From Streptomyces sp. NBC_01476 (GTDB taxonomy: Bacteria; Actinomycetota; Actinomycetes; Streptomycetales; Streptomycetaceae), in contig NZ_CP109446.1 in assembly GCF_036227265.1 (NCBI RefSeq), forward strand, positions 5,834,001 through 5,898,000: a stretch of DNA of 64,000 bases. Direction: 5' to 3'. A program made the position numbers and the translations under genes. Positions 44,935 through 53,574 of the stretch are shown here, piece by piece. Within the stretch, counting starts at the first letter, position 1, and every line of letters starts with the position of its first letter. The notes beneath the pieces are model-generated. The model saw only the letters and a list, made by a program, of their open reading frames with translations, searched no databases and had not been told where the DNA came from.

Positions 44935-47451
44935 TTACGGCTTCACGCGGATGATCTGCGGGTCGTGGTCGCTGGTCTGGTTGGCGAACTCGGAGTTGAT
45001 GTGGACCACGTCGTAGTCCACGTGCTTCAGGTTCGGGCTGACCAGGATGTGGTCAAGGACCTGCGAGTTGCCCTCGAAGACGTAGGAGTAACGCTCCTTC
45101 GCCGGGAGGGTGTTGACCAGGTCGGTGAGGACCTTGCCGTTGCCGGTGAGGCTGAGCACCGCCGGCGAGAACTGGTAGTCGTTGAGGTCGCCGAGCACCA
45201 CCACATTCGCGTGCGGGTCGGCCTGCTCGATCTGCTGCACGAAGTCGTGCTCCAGGATCGCCTGACGGTTGCGCTGCACCTCGGAGCTGCGCACCGGCGG
45301 CTGGAAGCGGCTGTCGATCGCCTGGTCGCCACCCTTGCTGTCGAAGTGGTTGGCGATCACGAAGAGCTTCTCACCGCGGTAGGTGAACTCACCGGCCAGC
45401 GGCTTGCGGCTGGAGTTCCACGCCGGGTCGTTCGGCGCGATCCGGCCGGGGGAGGCGGTCAGCGCGGTCTTGCTCCCGGTGCCGGTGACGCCGACCGCCG
45501 TGGTGGAGTCCCCGCCCGGGCGGTCGACGAACCCGACCGTCCTGGGGTTGAAGAGGAACGCCTGCCGGATGTTGCCGCCCGGCTCACCGCCGTCCTTGTC
45601 GTTCACCGGGTCGATCTCGCGCCACGAGTACCGCGGGCCGCCCGCCGCCGCGATCGCGTCGGTGAGCTTCTGCAGCGTCTGGTCCGCGGCCACCGTGCCG
45701 TCGTCGGTGGCGCCGTTGTTGTCCTGGATCTCCTCCAGCGCCACGATGTCGGGCGAGCGCAGGTTCTTCACCAGGCCCTGGGCGAGCGCGTCGAACTTCG
45801 ACTGCGGGTTGCCCGGCGCGAGGTTCTCCACGTTGTACGTGGCGATGGTGGCCTGACCCGAGGAGGGCTTCTCGGTGACCTCGGGCTTGATGCCGCCGCT
45901 CTTGACCGTGCCGATGGTGCGGGCCGCGATCGAGTACGTACCGGCGAACTGGTTGTAGTCCAGCGGTCCCGCGGTGGTGCCGCGCAGCGTGTCGCCGACG
46001 TTCGCCACCGGGAACGCCTCGGTGGCGGTCGGGATGAGCGACTGCACCATCAGGCGGCCCGAGTTGGGCTCGTCGTAACCGGTGTAGAGGGTCCCGCCGC
46101 GCTTGGTCGGATTCTGCTTCGGCTTGACTGTCACCCACAGCTCGCCGTACTGGTCGGTCGCGCCGACCACCCGGCTGTCGCCGATCTGGACGTTCATGCC
46201 CTCCAGCGAGGCGTAGAAGTCCAGCGCGTACTCGTCCGGCCGCAGCGGCAGGTCCTGGATGGTGCCGCCGCCGGCGCTCGGTACGAACGCGTCCGGCACG
46301 TCGCGGTCGTTGATGACGACCGGCGCGGGCAGCTTGTTGCCGCTGGAGACCACCGTGGCGGTCGCCTTGGTCAGCTCGGTGGTCGACTGCACCCCGGTGT
46401 CGGCGCCGCCCGGGTAGTACTCCTGAACGGTGCCGGCCACCGACACGCTGTCGCCGGCCTTCACCGGCGGGGTGGTGGAGCCGGTGAAGACGAAGATGCC
46501 CTCGCTGGTACGGGGGTTGGCGTCCGGATGCGGGTCCTGCACCCAGTAGCCCTGCGAGGAGCCGTACGCCCGTACGCCGGTGACGATGCCGGTCGCGCCG
46601 CTGATCGCCTTGCCGTTCAGCGGAGAGGTCCGGGTGTCGCCCTGGATGTCGTGGATCTTCGCCTCGGTCGCCGTGGGCGGTGAGGTCGGGGGCGTCGTCG
46701 GCGGCGTGGTGGGCGGCCCGGTCGGGGTGCCGCCGTCGCCGCCGGAGTTCTGCGGGGTCGGGTCGCCCGCGGTGAAGTCCGCCGCGTTGTCGTCGGTGTC
46801 GGCGAGCGAGGCGTTACGGGCCACCGAGGCGGTGTTGCTCGCCCCGGCGGCGTCGCCGCTGCCCTCGTGCACCAGCGCGGTGCCGAAGCCGACCAGGTCC
46901 TTGACCCGTGAATCGGCCAGGCAGTCCGCGGCGTTGAGGCAGGTCAGCGGGTCGCTGCCGGTGACAAGGGCGACCGTGCCGGTGGTGCCGGACATGTTGA
47001 TGGCGCCGGTCGCGTCCGGCGCCGGCAGCGCGGTGGTGCCGCCGGTTCCGGCCGACTCCTGCACCAGGTAACGGCCGCCCGCGCCCAGCGAGCCGGTCAG
47101 CGCGGTGGCCTGCCACTTGGAGGACGCGGTGGGCGCGCCGGGCAGGTACTGGACGCTGTAGCCGCTCAGATCCACCGGTGTGCCACCGGCGTTGCCGAGC
47201 TCGACGAAGTCATTGGTGTACGTGGCGCCGGAGTTGCCGCCGCCGCCGTACACCTCGGCGATCAGGGCGTCGGCGGACGGCGACGCCATCGCGGCGTTCA
47301 CGCTCAGGCCGGCCGCGGCCAGAACGACGGCGCCGGCTATGCCGATCGGCAGGACGCGCTTGCGGAACCGGGCCTGGCCGGGTCTCGCGGGGCGAGGCGT
47401 GGCCTCGGAGGGGTGCGACACCGGAGAAGTTCTCCTTCGTGCGGACGACAT
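44935..47451 (-). CDS. Secreted nuclease with lamin-tail domain and EEP phosphatase fold (ExeM-like)
   Basis: An 838-residue secreted protein. ATG 47451 was chosen as it precedes a clear signal peptide (LPIGIAGAVVLAAAGLSVNAAMA). A lamin-tail domain follows (about residues 60-200; LIAEVYGGGGNSGATYTNDFVEL). A Pro/Thr linker (GTPTGPPTTPPTTPPTSPP), an OB-fold-like middle, and a C-terminal endonuclease/exonuclease/phosphatase domain come next. Catalytic parts of the last are ATYNVENL, VALEEIQDNNG, VIANHFDSKGGD, VVLGDLNDY and the terminal TSDHDPQIIRV. Family members (ExeM, NucH) degrade extracellular DNA, often for phosphate supply. Confidence 0.9.
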   Translation of the reverse strand: MSSARRRTSPVSHPSEATPRPARPGQARFRKRVLPIGIAGAVVLAAAGLSVNAAMASPSADALIAEVYGGGGNSGATYTNDFVELGNAGGTPVDLSGYSVQYLPGAPTASSKWQATALTGSLGAGGRYLVQESAGTGGTTALPAPDATGAINMSGTTGTVALVTGSDPLTCLNAADCLADSRVKDLVGFGTALVHEGSGDAAGASNTASVARNASLADTDDNAADFTAGDPTPQNSGGDGGTPTGPPTTPPTTPPTSPPTATEAKIHDIQGDTRTSPLNGKAISGATGIVTGVRAYGSSQGYWVQDPHPDANPRTSEGIFVFTGSTTPPVKAGDSVSVAGTVQEYYPGGADTGVQSTTELTKATATVVSSGNKLPAPVVINDRDVPDAFVPSAGGGTIQDLPLRPDEYALDFYASLEGMNVQIGDSRVVGATDQYGELWVTVKPKQNPTKRGGTLYTGYDEPNSGRLMVQSLIPTATEAFPVANVGDTLRGTTAGPLDYNQFAGTYSIAARTIGTVKSGGIKPEVTEKPSSGQATIATYNVENLAPGNPQSKFDALAQGLVKNLRSPDIVALEEIQDNNGATDDGTVAADQTLQKLTDAIAAAGGPRYSWREIDPVNDKDGGEPGGNIRQAFLFNPRTVGFVDRPGGDSTTAVGVTGTGSKTALTASPGRIAPNDPAWNSSRKPLAGEFTYRGEKLFVIANHFDSKGGDQAIDSRFQPPVRSSEVQRNRQAILEHDFVQQIEQADPHANVVVLGDLNDYQFSPAVLSLTGNGKVLTDLVNTLPAKERYSYVFEGNSQVLDHILVSPNLKHVDYDVVHINSEFANQTSDHDPQIIRVKP

Positions 47452-47778
47452 GACGTTACGGCGGTGCGCGACGGGGTCGGGTACGCACGCGAAGGTGCGA
47501 ACGGCGCCCCGGTCCACCGCGGTGACGGCGCGTCAGCCCGTGAGGGAACGCGCGATCCCGGCAAAAGATACGCGCGTAGATCGTGCCGCAGAAGGAGTTC
47601 TCAGGTTAAATCTGGGTGCTGATCGCGACAGTTTGCCTGACCTCGACGCCTTTCGGTGTTCACTGTCCGACTCGTCCGCGGGAACGGGCGGGCGCTGTCG
47701 GGCGCGGTCGGGTGCCGTCGCGTGCCGTCGGGCGCTGCCTGGTCCTGGTCCGTCGTGCCGGGCAGGGCCGGGTCGCGG
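47452..47778. other. Intergenic region upstream of nuclease gene
   Basis: A 327-bp space without a gene. It must hold the nuclease promoter. A GTTCAC at 47656 resembles one PHO-box half, but a second unit at 11-bp spacing is not convincing. The part at 47690-47770 is a low-complexity run of GTCGGGCGC/GTGCCGTCG-type units. Confidence 0.5.
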
Positions 47779-48450
47779 TCAGACGGCGGCCGGCTCCGGA
47801 CGGATCCCGCGCATCCCGGTGATGATCAGCTCCACGCCCCGCCGGTAGTACGCCTCTTCGCTCGCGCACTCCGCCAGCGCGTCGGCCGCGGCCACCACAT
47901 GCGGGTGGCGGCGGGGCGAGAGCGCGAGCAGGGCGGCCCGCCTGGCCCGTACCTCGTCCTCGTGCTGCTCCGGGCCGGCGGCGGTCCCGGTCCTGCCCGG
48001 CTCGGAGATGACCAGGGTGACCAGTGAGGCCAGAGTCTGGCAGGCCATCTCGGCGCCCTGCTCGGTGGACATCCCCGCGTCGGCGAGCAGCGCCAGCACC
48101 CGTTCGGTGAGGTCGAGGCCGGGCTCGGAGTTCAGAATGCGGGTGAAGAGCAGGATGGTGGCGTTGGGGTGCGGGCGCAGTCCGGCGAGTATCGCGATGA
48201 GCACGTCGTTCAGCTGCTCGTCCCACGGCCGGCCGTCGGGGGCGGGGACGGACACGTCGGCGAGCAGCCGCTCGGCGACCGCGTCGAGCAGCCCGTCCTT
48301 GTCCTGGAAGTGCCGGTAGAGCGCCATCGGCGTCACGTCGTGCTGCTGGGCCACCCGCCGGACGGTCAGCGCCTCCAGGCCCTCGGCGTCGGCCACCGCC
48401 AGTGCGGTGGCGATCAGCTCGTCCCGGTTCAGGCGCCGCTGGGCAGCCAT
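47779..48450 (-). CDS. TetR-family repressor of adjacent exporter
   Basis: A 223-residue TetR regulator from ATG 48450 (GGAAGG upstream). The helix-turn-helix is RDELIATALAVADAEGLEALTVRRVAQQHDVTPMALYRHFQDKDGLLDAV; the C-terminal half is the TetR_C ligand domain. It is divergent from a DHA2 exporter, and three copies of a 15-bp palindrome lie between the two. Repression of the pump until a drug binds the regulator is the standard model. It appears unrelated to the polyketide cluster 15 kb away. Confidence 0.93.
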   Translation of the reverse strand: MAAQRRLNRDELIATALAVADAEGLEALTVRRVAQQHDVTPMALYRHFQDKDGLLDAVAERLLADVSVPAPDGRPWDEQLNDVLIAILAGLRPHPNATILLFTRILNSEPGLDLTERVLALLADAGMSTEQGAEMACQTLASLVTLVISEPGRTGTAAGPEQHEDEVRARRAALLALSPRRHPHVVAAADALAECASEEAYYRRGVELIITGMRGIRPEPAAV

Positions 48451-48514
48451 GGTGTCCGCCTTCCGCTCGATCCGTCGTTCCCGCTCCACCGCCCGGCCGC
48501 TGGGCCCTGGCGGT

Positions 48515-48529
48515 GTGTACAGCGTACAC
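48515..48529. promoter_or_regulatory. TetR operator candidate 1
   Basis: GTGTACAGCGTACAC: perfect 6-base arms around a 3-base centre, 65 bp before the TetR start. It matches two further sites to the right. Confidence 0.7.
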
Positions 48530-48556
48530 ATCGGCTGGGGGCCGCCCGGGGTCAAG

Positions 48557-48571
48557 GTATACGTCGTAAAC
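48557..48571. promoter_or_regulatory. TetR operator candidate 2
   Basis: GTATACGTCGTAAAC shares the GTxTAC-N3-GTAxAC layout with site 1, with one arm mismatch. Confidence 0.65.
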
Positions 48572-48595
48572 AACTGCTGTATGGTGGCGCCGTAA

Positions 48596-48610
48596 GCATA
48601 CGTCGTATAC
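48596..48610. promoter_or_regulatory. TetR operator candidate 3
   Basis: GCATACGTCGTATAC has the same layout and centre as site 2 and ends 17 bp before the exporter start. It probably overlaps the transcript start or leader. Confidence 0.7.
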
Positions 48611-48627
48611 CTACGTGGAGAAACGTC

Positions 48628-50052
48628 ATGCGACGCAGTCCCTGGGCCACCCTCACCGTGCTGGCCCTCGCCCAGTTCATCGTGGTGCTCGACGTCACGA
48701 TCGTGAACGTCGCACTGCCCGACATCCAGAGCGACCTCGGCTTCAGCACCGACGGCCTGCAGTGGGTGATCAGCGCCTACACCCTGCTCTTCGGCGGGTT
48801 CCTGCTGCTCGGCGGACGCGCCGCCGACCTGCTGGGGTCACGCCGGGTCTTCATCGCCGGCCTCGCCCTGTTCGGCGTCACCTCGCTGGCCGGCGGCCTG
48901 GCCGGCTCACCCGGCCTGCTGATCGCGGCCCGCGCGGTCCAGGGCCTCGGCGGCGCGCTGCTGTCGCCGGCCGCGCTGTCCATCCTCACCGTCACCTTCG
49001 AGCACGGCAGGCGGCGCAACATCGCGATGGGCGTCTGGGGCGGCCTGGCCGGCCTCGGCGGCACCCTCGGTGTGGTGGCCGGCGGCCTGCTGGTCGACTC
49101 GTTCAGCTGGCGCTGGGTGTTCATCGTCAATGTGCCGATCGTGGTCGCGCTGGTCCTTGTCACCCCCGTCTTCGTCCGGCACATCGCGCCGCACCGGGGC
49201 AACCGCTCCTTCGACCTGCTCGGGGCGGTCCTCGGGACCGGTGGCCTGCTGGCCCTGGTCTACGGCGTGGTGCGCGCCGAACCCGTCGGCTGGTCGTCGC
49301 CCGAGGTGATCGGCTTCCTGGCCGGCGGTGTGCTGCTGCTGACCGGCTTCGTCCTGGTGGAGGCGCGGGCCAAGGCCCCGCTGGTGCCGCTGGGGCTGCT
49401 GCGGTCCCGCGCGCTGAGCACCGCGAGTGGCGCGCTGGCGCTCAACGGCGCGGCCTTCCTGTCGATGTTCTTCCTGACCGCGATCTTCCTGCAGCAGGTG
49501 CGGGGCGGCTCCGCGCTGCGGGCCGGCGTCGAGTTCCTGCCGATGGGCGGCGCGGCGATCGCCGCCGCCGTGCTCTGCACGCCGCTGGTCGGCCGGTTCG
49601 GCACCAAGCCGGTGCAACTGGGCGGCGCGCTGCTCAGCCTCGCCGGGCTGGTGCTGCTCGCCCAGGCCGGCGCGCACGACGGGTACGCCGGCCGGCTGCT
49701 GCCCGGACTCATCCTCTTCGGCGCCGGCATCATCGGGGTCGGCGTGCCCGCGCAGATCGCCGCCGTGGTCGATGTCCAGCACCACGAGGCCGGTTCGGCC
49801 TCCGGCGTGGTGACCGCCTTCAACCAGGTCGGTGGCGCGCTCGGCCTCGCGGTGGTGAGCACCCTGTCCACCTCCCGGGTCAACGACGCGGTCGCCTCCG
49901 GTACGGGGCAGACGGACGCGCTGGTGCAGGGGTTCCACCGCGGGCTGCTGGTGGCCGCGGCCTTCGCCGTGGTCAACATCGCCATCACGCTGGCCGCGCC
50001 GCGGCTGTCCCCCGCGCCCGACCAGATCGCCGAGGCCGCGGCGGCGGCCTGA
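48628..50052 (+). CDS. DHA2-type MFS drug exporter
   Basis: A 474-residue EmrB/QacA-type transporter with about 14 hydrophobic segments. ATG 48628 follows GTGGAG. Signature parts are FIVVLDVTIVNVALPDIQ (D1), GGRAADLLGSRRVF (motif A) and AARAVQGLGGALLSPAALSILT (motif C-like). The final residues are Ala-rich. Regulated by the divergent TetR gene through three operators. Substrate unknown; a quaternary or aromatic drug is typical for the family. Confidence 0.93.
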   Translation: MRRSPWATLTVLALAQFIVVLDVTIVNVALPDIQSDLGFSTDGLQWVISAYTLLFGGFLLLGGRAADLLGSRRVFIAGLALFGVTSLAGGLAGSPGLLIAARAVQGLGGALLSPAALSILTVTFEHGRRRNIAMGVWGGLAGLGGTLGVVAGGLLVDSFSWRWVFIVNVPIVVALVLVTPVFVRHIAPHRGNRSFDLLGAVLGTGGLLALVYGVVRAEPVGWSSPEVIGFLAGGVLLLTGFVLVEARAKAPLVPLGLLRSRALSTASGALALNGAAFLSMFFLTAIFLQQVRGGSALRAGVEFLPMGGAAIAAAVLCTPLVGRFGTKPVQLGGALLSLAGLVLLAQAGAHDGYAGRLLPGLILFGAGIIGVGVPAQIAAVVDVQHHEAGSASGVVTAFNQVGGALGLAVVSTLSTSRVNDAVASGTGQTDALVQGFHRGLLVAAAFAVVNIAITLAAPRLSPAPDQIAEAAAAA

Positions 50053-50060
50053 CGCGCCCG

Positions 50061-50130
50061 GTCGGCGCCGGTCGGCGCCGGTCCGCGCTGGTCCCGTCCC
50101 GTCCGAACCGGTCCGTCCGATCCCGTCCCG
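50061..50130. repeat. 10-bp periodic repeat after exporter stop
   Basis: Units GTCGGCGCCG (twice), GTCCGCGCTG, GTCCCGTCCC, GTCCGAACCG and GTCCGTCCGA follow each other in a 10-bp register, starting 9 bp after the stop codon. This is comparable to the 10-bp repeat after the exporter ending at 27807. Confidence 0.7.
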
Positions 50131-50227
50131 TCCGAGCGCCGACCGGTCGCCCCTGCTGGCGAGTGACCCCCAACCCGCCGGGGTTTCCGCGGTGCCGGTG
50201 AGGGTGGCCCGGGCGAGTGTCGGCTTC

Positions 50228-50920
50228 ATGAGAGAGCGCGACAACGAGGAAGCGCCGTCGGTCCGGGCGTACGCGTCGCTGCGGGCGGCGGTCCTGCACG
50301 GCGAGTTCCGCCCGGGCCAGGCGCTGAAGCCGCAGGAACTGGCCGGTGAGCTGGGCGTCAGCCTCGCGGTGGTCCGCGAGTGCCTGCTGCGGCTGGTCGG
50401 GGAGGGGCTGGCCGAACGGCTGCCGAACCGGGGGTTCGTGGTTCCCGAGGCGGGCGACGCGCGGTGGCAGGTGATCGCCGAGGCGCGGGCGGCGGTCGAA
50501 CCCACGATGCTGCGCATGGCGGTCGGCCGCGGCGACCTGGAGGGGGAGACGCGGGTGCGCGCCGCCCACCACCGGCTCGCGGGCACACCGCTGTACGAGC
50601 ACGACGGCGATGTCCACTTCTCGGACGCGTGGGCCGCCGCTCATCACGGGTTCCACCGTGCACTGCTCGACGAGTGCGGCAACGAGGTGCTGCTGGACAC
50701 CTTCGAACGGCTGTGGACCGCCGGCGAGTTGTCCCGCCGGTGGTCGGCGGTGAGCGCCCCGGCCCGCGACTACCTGGCCGAGCACCGCCGGCTTGAGCAA
50801 CTGGCGCTGAGCCGGCAGGGCGAGGCAGCCGCCGGCGCGCTCGTGGCCCACCTCACCGCCACCGCCACCGCGCTGACCGAGCGCCCCCCGCCTTCCGGGC
50901 ACCCCCGGAAGGACGCCTGA
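50228..50920 (+). CDS. GntR/FadR-family transcriptional regulator
   Basis: About 230 residues from ATG 50228; an in-frame GTG at 50192 is an alternative, and neither has a strong ribosome site. The winged helix is SVRAYASLRAAVLHGEFRPGQALKPQELAGELGVSLAVVRECLLRLVGEGL, with Gln in place of the usual Arg-rich wing start. The all-helical FCD domain follows, with metal/ligand-type residues in HHGFHRALLDECGNEVLLD and EHRRLEQLALSRQGE. FCD regulators sense small carboxylates or sugars. It is not next to an evident target. Confidence 0.88.
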   Translation: MRERDNEEAPSVRAYASLRAAVLHGEFRPGQALKPQELAGELGVSLAVVRECLLRLVGEGLAERLPNRGFVVPEAGDARWQVIAEARAAVEPTMLRMAVGRGDLEGETRVRAAHHRLAGTPLYEHDGDVHFSDAWAAAHHGFHRALLDECGNEVLLDTFERLWTAGELSRRWSAVSAPARDYLAEHRRLEQLALSRQGEAAAGALVAHLTATATALTERPPPSGHPRKDA

Positions 50921-51223
50921 CGCGGATCGCGAACCCAGCACGGCGTCGGCCGGGGCGGCCGGGAAGTGAGTTGCGTCCGTTCGGAAAATCTTCGAACACC
51001 AACTCCTTCCGTGCGCCGTAACGGAACGAATCCGCGAACGCGTACAGCCGTTACCGGTCGTAGAGTGCTGTCTTCTTCCGTCCGATCCACGAAAGGCGGG
51101 GGATGGCCTTATCGTTTCGTCAACGGGCGCGAACGTATCGCCGACTCCTGCGGCCGCCCCCGTATGCGCGCACACCGAAACCTCGTGCGGAATCGCAGGT
51201 TCGGCCGGGAGGAAAGGACGCCG
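50921..51223. promoter_or_regulatory. Intergenic region upstream of Ser/Thr kinase
   Basis: A 303-bp space. GTAACGG (51018-51024) and CCGTTAC (51048-51054) form an inverted repeat 23 bp apart in an AT-richer part and may be an operator or promoter element. A 69-residue frame at 51103 overlaps the kinase and is not credible. Confidence 0.5.
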
Positions 51224-53095
51224 ATGAAGCCCGGCGTGATTCTCGACAACCGCTACCAGATGGTGCGGCTGCTCGGCAAAGGCTCCATGGGCGCGGTGTG
51301 GCAGGGCAATGACCTCAAGCTGAACCGGTCGGTGGCGGTCAAGGTCGTGCTGGACCACACCGATCCGGTCCTCGTCGAGCGGATGGGGCGGGAGGCCACC
51401 GCGGCCGGGCGATTGTCCCACCCGCATATCGTCACCGTGCACGATTTCGGGCAGGCGGCATATGACGGTGAGACCGCCGCGTATATCGTCATGGAATTGG
51501 TCGACGGGCGCCCGCTGACCGGGGTGCTGGCCGACGGAATGCCGCAACTCTCGGTCGCGCTGGACTGGGCCCGGCAGATCGCATTGGCGCTCGGTGCCGC
51601 GCACGCGCCGGGAGTCGGCGTCGTCCACCGCGATCTCAAGCCGGACAATGTGCTGATCACCGGAGACGGCCTGGTGAAACTGGTGGACTTCGGCATCGCC
51701 CGCTTCATCGGCGAACACGGTGATGAACGGACCCTGGGGAAAAGGGAGTCGGGGACGGCGGCGGTCGCCGGCGCGGCCGGGTCCGTGCCCCCGGCCGGCG
51801 CGCCCGCCGGGGACCCGGCCACGGACGGCGCGGGCGGGCCGGGCCGGCTCCCCGTGGCCGGCGGGGAGTTCGTCGAGTACCGCGACGACTGGCAGGGTGA
51901 CGACTGGCAGGGTGACGGCGGGCCGGGTGATGACGTCCGCGGCGATGACGGCGAGTACGGCGAGCACGGCGTCGTCGGCGAGCACGGCGCGTACGCGGCG
52001 CTCGGCGGCCTGGACACGCTGAGCGGCACCCCCGCGTACATGGCCCCCGAGCAGTGCCTGTGCAAACCCGTGGACCACCGTACCGACCTCTACGCGCTGG
52101 GCTGCCTCCTCTACGAGATGGTCACCGGCACCCCGCCGTTCGCCGAGGAGGGCTCCCCGCTGGCCGTCGCCGTCGCCCATGTGCACGACGCACCGCCCGC
52201 CCCGCGCAGCCGCAACGACTCCCTGTCGGTCGAACTCGACACGCTCATCCTGGACTTGCTGGCCAAGGACCCCGACGCCCGCCCCGCCGACGCGGCTTCC
52301 GTCTACCGCCGGCTCGGCGCCATCGCCACCGGCCTGCACGGTGCGGCACTGGCCGGCGTCACCACCCGGCGACCGCATCCGTGCCCCCCGCCTCCCTCGG
52401 CCGCCGACGACCCGGGGTACGCGGCGCTCCTGCGGCATTACGGCGGCGGCGACATCGCCGGGGCCGGGCGGCCCCCGGCCGAGGTCGTCCGATTATGGTG
52501 GGCCGCCGCCGCGGACCTCACCGAACTGCGCGGCCCGCACGACGAACAGACCCTCACCGCACGCCGCGCCCTCGCCCGGCATGTGGGCGCGGCCGGGGAC
52601 CACGCGCTGGCCATAAGCCTCTGGCAGGAACTGATCCCCGATCTGCAGTTCGCCTGCGGCCACTTCCACCGCACCACCTTCACCGCGCAGCGCCTGCTCG
52701 CCTGGCACTTCGGCGCCGCCGGCCGTCCCGCGGAAGCGGTCCGGCTGCTGCTCGAACTCATCCCGGACGCCACCCGGTTGCTGGGCCGCCGGCACCAGGA
52801 CGTCCTGGAGGCACGGCGCTTCCTCGTCTGGAACATAGGAGAACTCGGCCGGCACGCCCGGGCGGTACGGCTGCTCAGCAAGCTGGTGCCCGACCTCAAC
52901 GAGGCGCTCGGCGAGCGCCACGAACACACCCTGGAAGCACGGCGGATGCTCGCCTGGAACACCGAGAAGTCCGGCCACCACGTGCGCGCGATCGGCCTGC
53001 TGCGGGACCTGGTCCCGGACGCGGCACGGGCGCTCGGCGCGGGCCACGAACAGTCGGTGGAGGCGCGCCGGCTGCTGGCGGAGTACACCCGCTGA
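51224..53095 (+). CDS. Ser/Thr protein kinase with activation-loop insert and TPR-like C-terminus
   Basis: A 623-residue Hanks-type kinase; ATG 51224 follows GGGAGG. Kinase motifs: GKGSMGAVW (P-loop), Lys40, HRDLKPDN (catalytic loop), DFG at 155-157 and APE at 274-276. The DFG-to-APE distance is 119 residues, where about 25-35 is normal. The extra stretch is Gly/Ala/Pro-rich and then acidic, with internal repeats [10 protein letters not shown] and [15 protein letters not shown]. No transmembrane helix is seen. The C-terminal 230 residues form TPR-like repeats ([29 protein letters not shown] and similar units of about 42 residues). Codon 424 is TTA (52493-52495), so translation should depend on bldA. 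Confidence 0.92.
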   Translation: MKPGVILDNRYQMVRLLGKGSMGAVWQGNDLKLNRSVAVKVVLDHTDPVLVERMGREATAAGRLSHPHIVTVHDFGQAAYDGETAAYIVMELVDGRPLTGVLADGMPQLSVALDWARQIALALGAAHAPGVGVVHRDLKPDNVLITGDGLVKLVDFGIARFIGEHGDERTLGKRESGTAAVAGAAGSVPPAGAPAGDPATDGAGGPGRLPVAGGEFVEYRDDWQGDDWQGDGGPGDDVRGDDGEYGEHGVVGEHGAYAALGGLDTLSGTPAYMAPEQCLCKPVDHRTDLYALGCLLYEMVTGTPPFAEEGSPLAVAVAHVHDAPPAPRSRNDSLSVELDTLILDLLAKDPDARPADAASVYRRLGAIATGLHGAALAGVTTRRPHPCPPPPSAADDPGYAALLRHYGGGDIAGAGRPPAEVVRLWWAAAADLTELRGPHDEQTLTARRALARHVGAAGDHALAISLWQELIPDLQFACGHFHRTTFTAQRLLAWHFGAAGRPAEAVRLLLELIPDATRLLGRRHQDVLEARRFLVWNIGELGRHARAVRLLSKLVPDLNEALGERHEHTLEARRMLAWNTEKSGHHVRAIGLLRDLVPDAARALGAGHEQSVEARRLLAEYTR

Positions 53096-53217
53096 GCGGT
53101 CGCGCCCGGGGAACCTGAGGAAGCGGCCAAGCGTCCGGCCGCACCTTCCGGCCGGGCGCCGGGTCGGGCGCCCGGTCGTACCTTCCGTCCGGTCGTACCT
53201 CCTGGCCGGGCGTCGGG

Positions 53218-53490
53218 TCAGGCGGAGAGCGGCGCGCTGAACTCGGGTTCCACCGCACAGGCGGCGGCCAGCTCGTCCATCGAGAGCCCGAGGGCCCCGG
53301 CCAGTGCGACCACCGTGAAGAACGCGGGGGTCGGGGCCCGTCCGGTCTCGATCTTGCGCAGGGTCTCCGCGGACAGCCCGGCCGCGGCGGCCACGTCCAC
53401 CATGCTGCGGTCCCCGCGGGCAGCGCGCAGCAGCGCGCCGAGCCGCTCGCCGCGGCGCCACTCCTCGGGCGTCAAGGGGGTTCTCACCAT
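53218..53490 (-). CDS. Small XRE-family DNA-binding protein
   Basis: A 90-residue helix-turn-helix protein (RGERLGALLRAARGDRSMVDVAAAAGLSAETLRKIETGRAPTPAFFTVVALAGALGLSMDELAAAC). It lacks a sensory domain. The start is 84 bp from the divergent methionine aminopeptidase gene, and the shared promoter contains TACAAATACCGGTATAAG, with the short palindrome ATACCGGTAT at 53535-53544, so it probably controls that gene. Downstream is a 17-bp-period repeat (CCGGTCGTACCT at 53172 and 53189). Confidence 0.85.
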   Translation of the reverse strand: MVRTPLTPEEWRRGERLGALLRAARGDRSMVDVAAAAGLSAETLRKIETGRAPTPAFFTVVALAGALGLSMDELAAACAVEPEFSAPLSA

Positions 53491-53574
53491 GGCCCCATCC
53501 TAGACCCGCCGCACCCGGTGGCACGTGATACAAATACCGGTATAAGAATTGGAGTCCTGACGAGAGGCACTGTC

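Noticed and set aside
47640-47680. PHO box upstream of the nuclease gene
   Set aside because: Only one GTTCAC half-unit is present; no second unit at 11-bp spacing, so I did not call it.
51103-51312. A 69-residue frame with a purine-rich ribosome site upstream of the kinase
   Set aside because: It overlaps the kinase start by about 90 bases, is Arg-rich and resembles no protein family.
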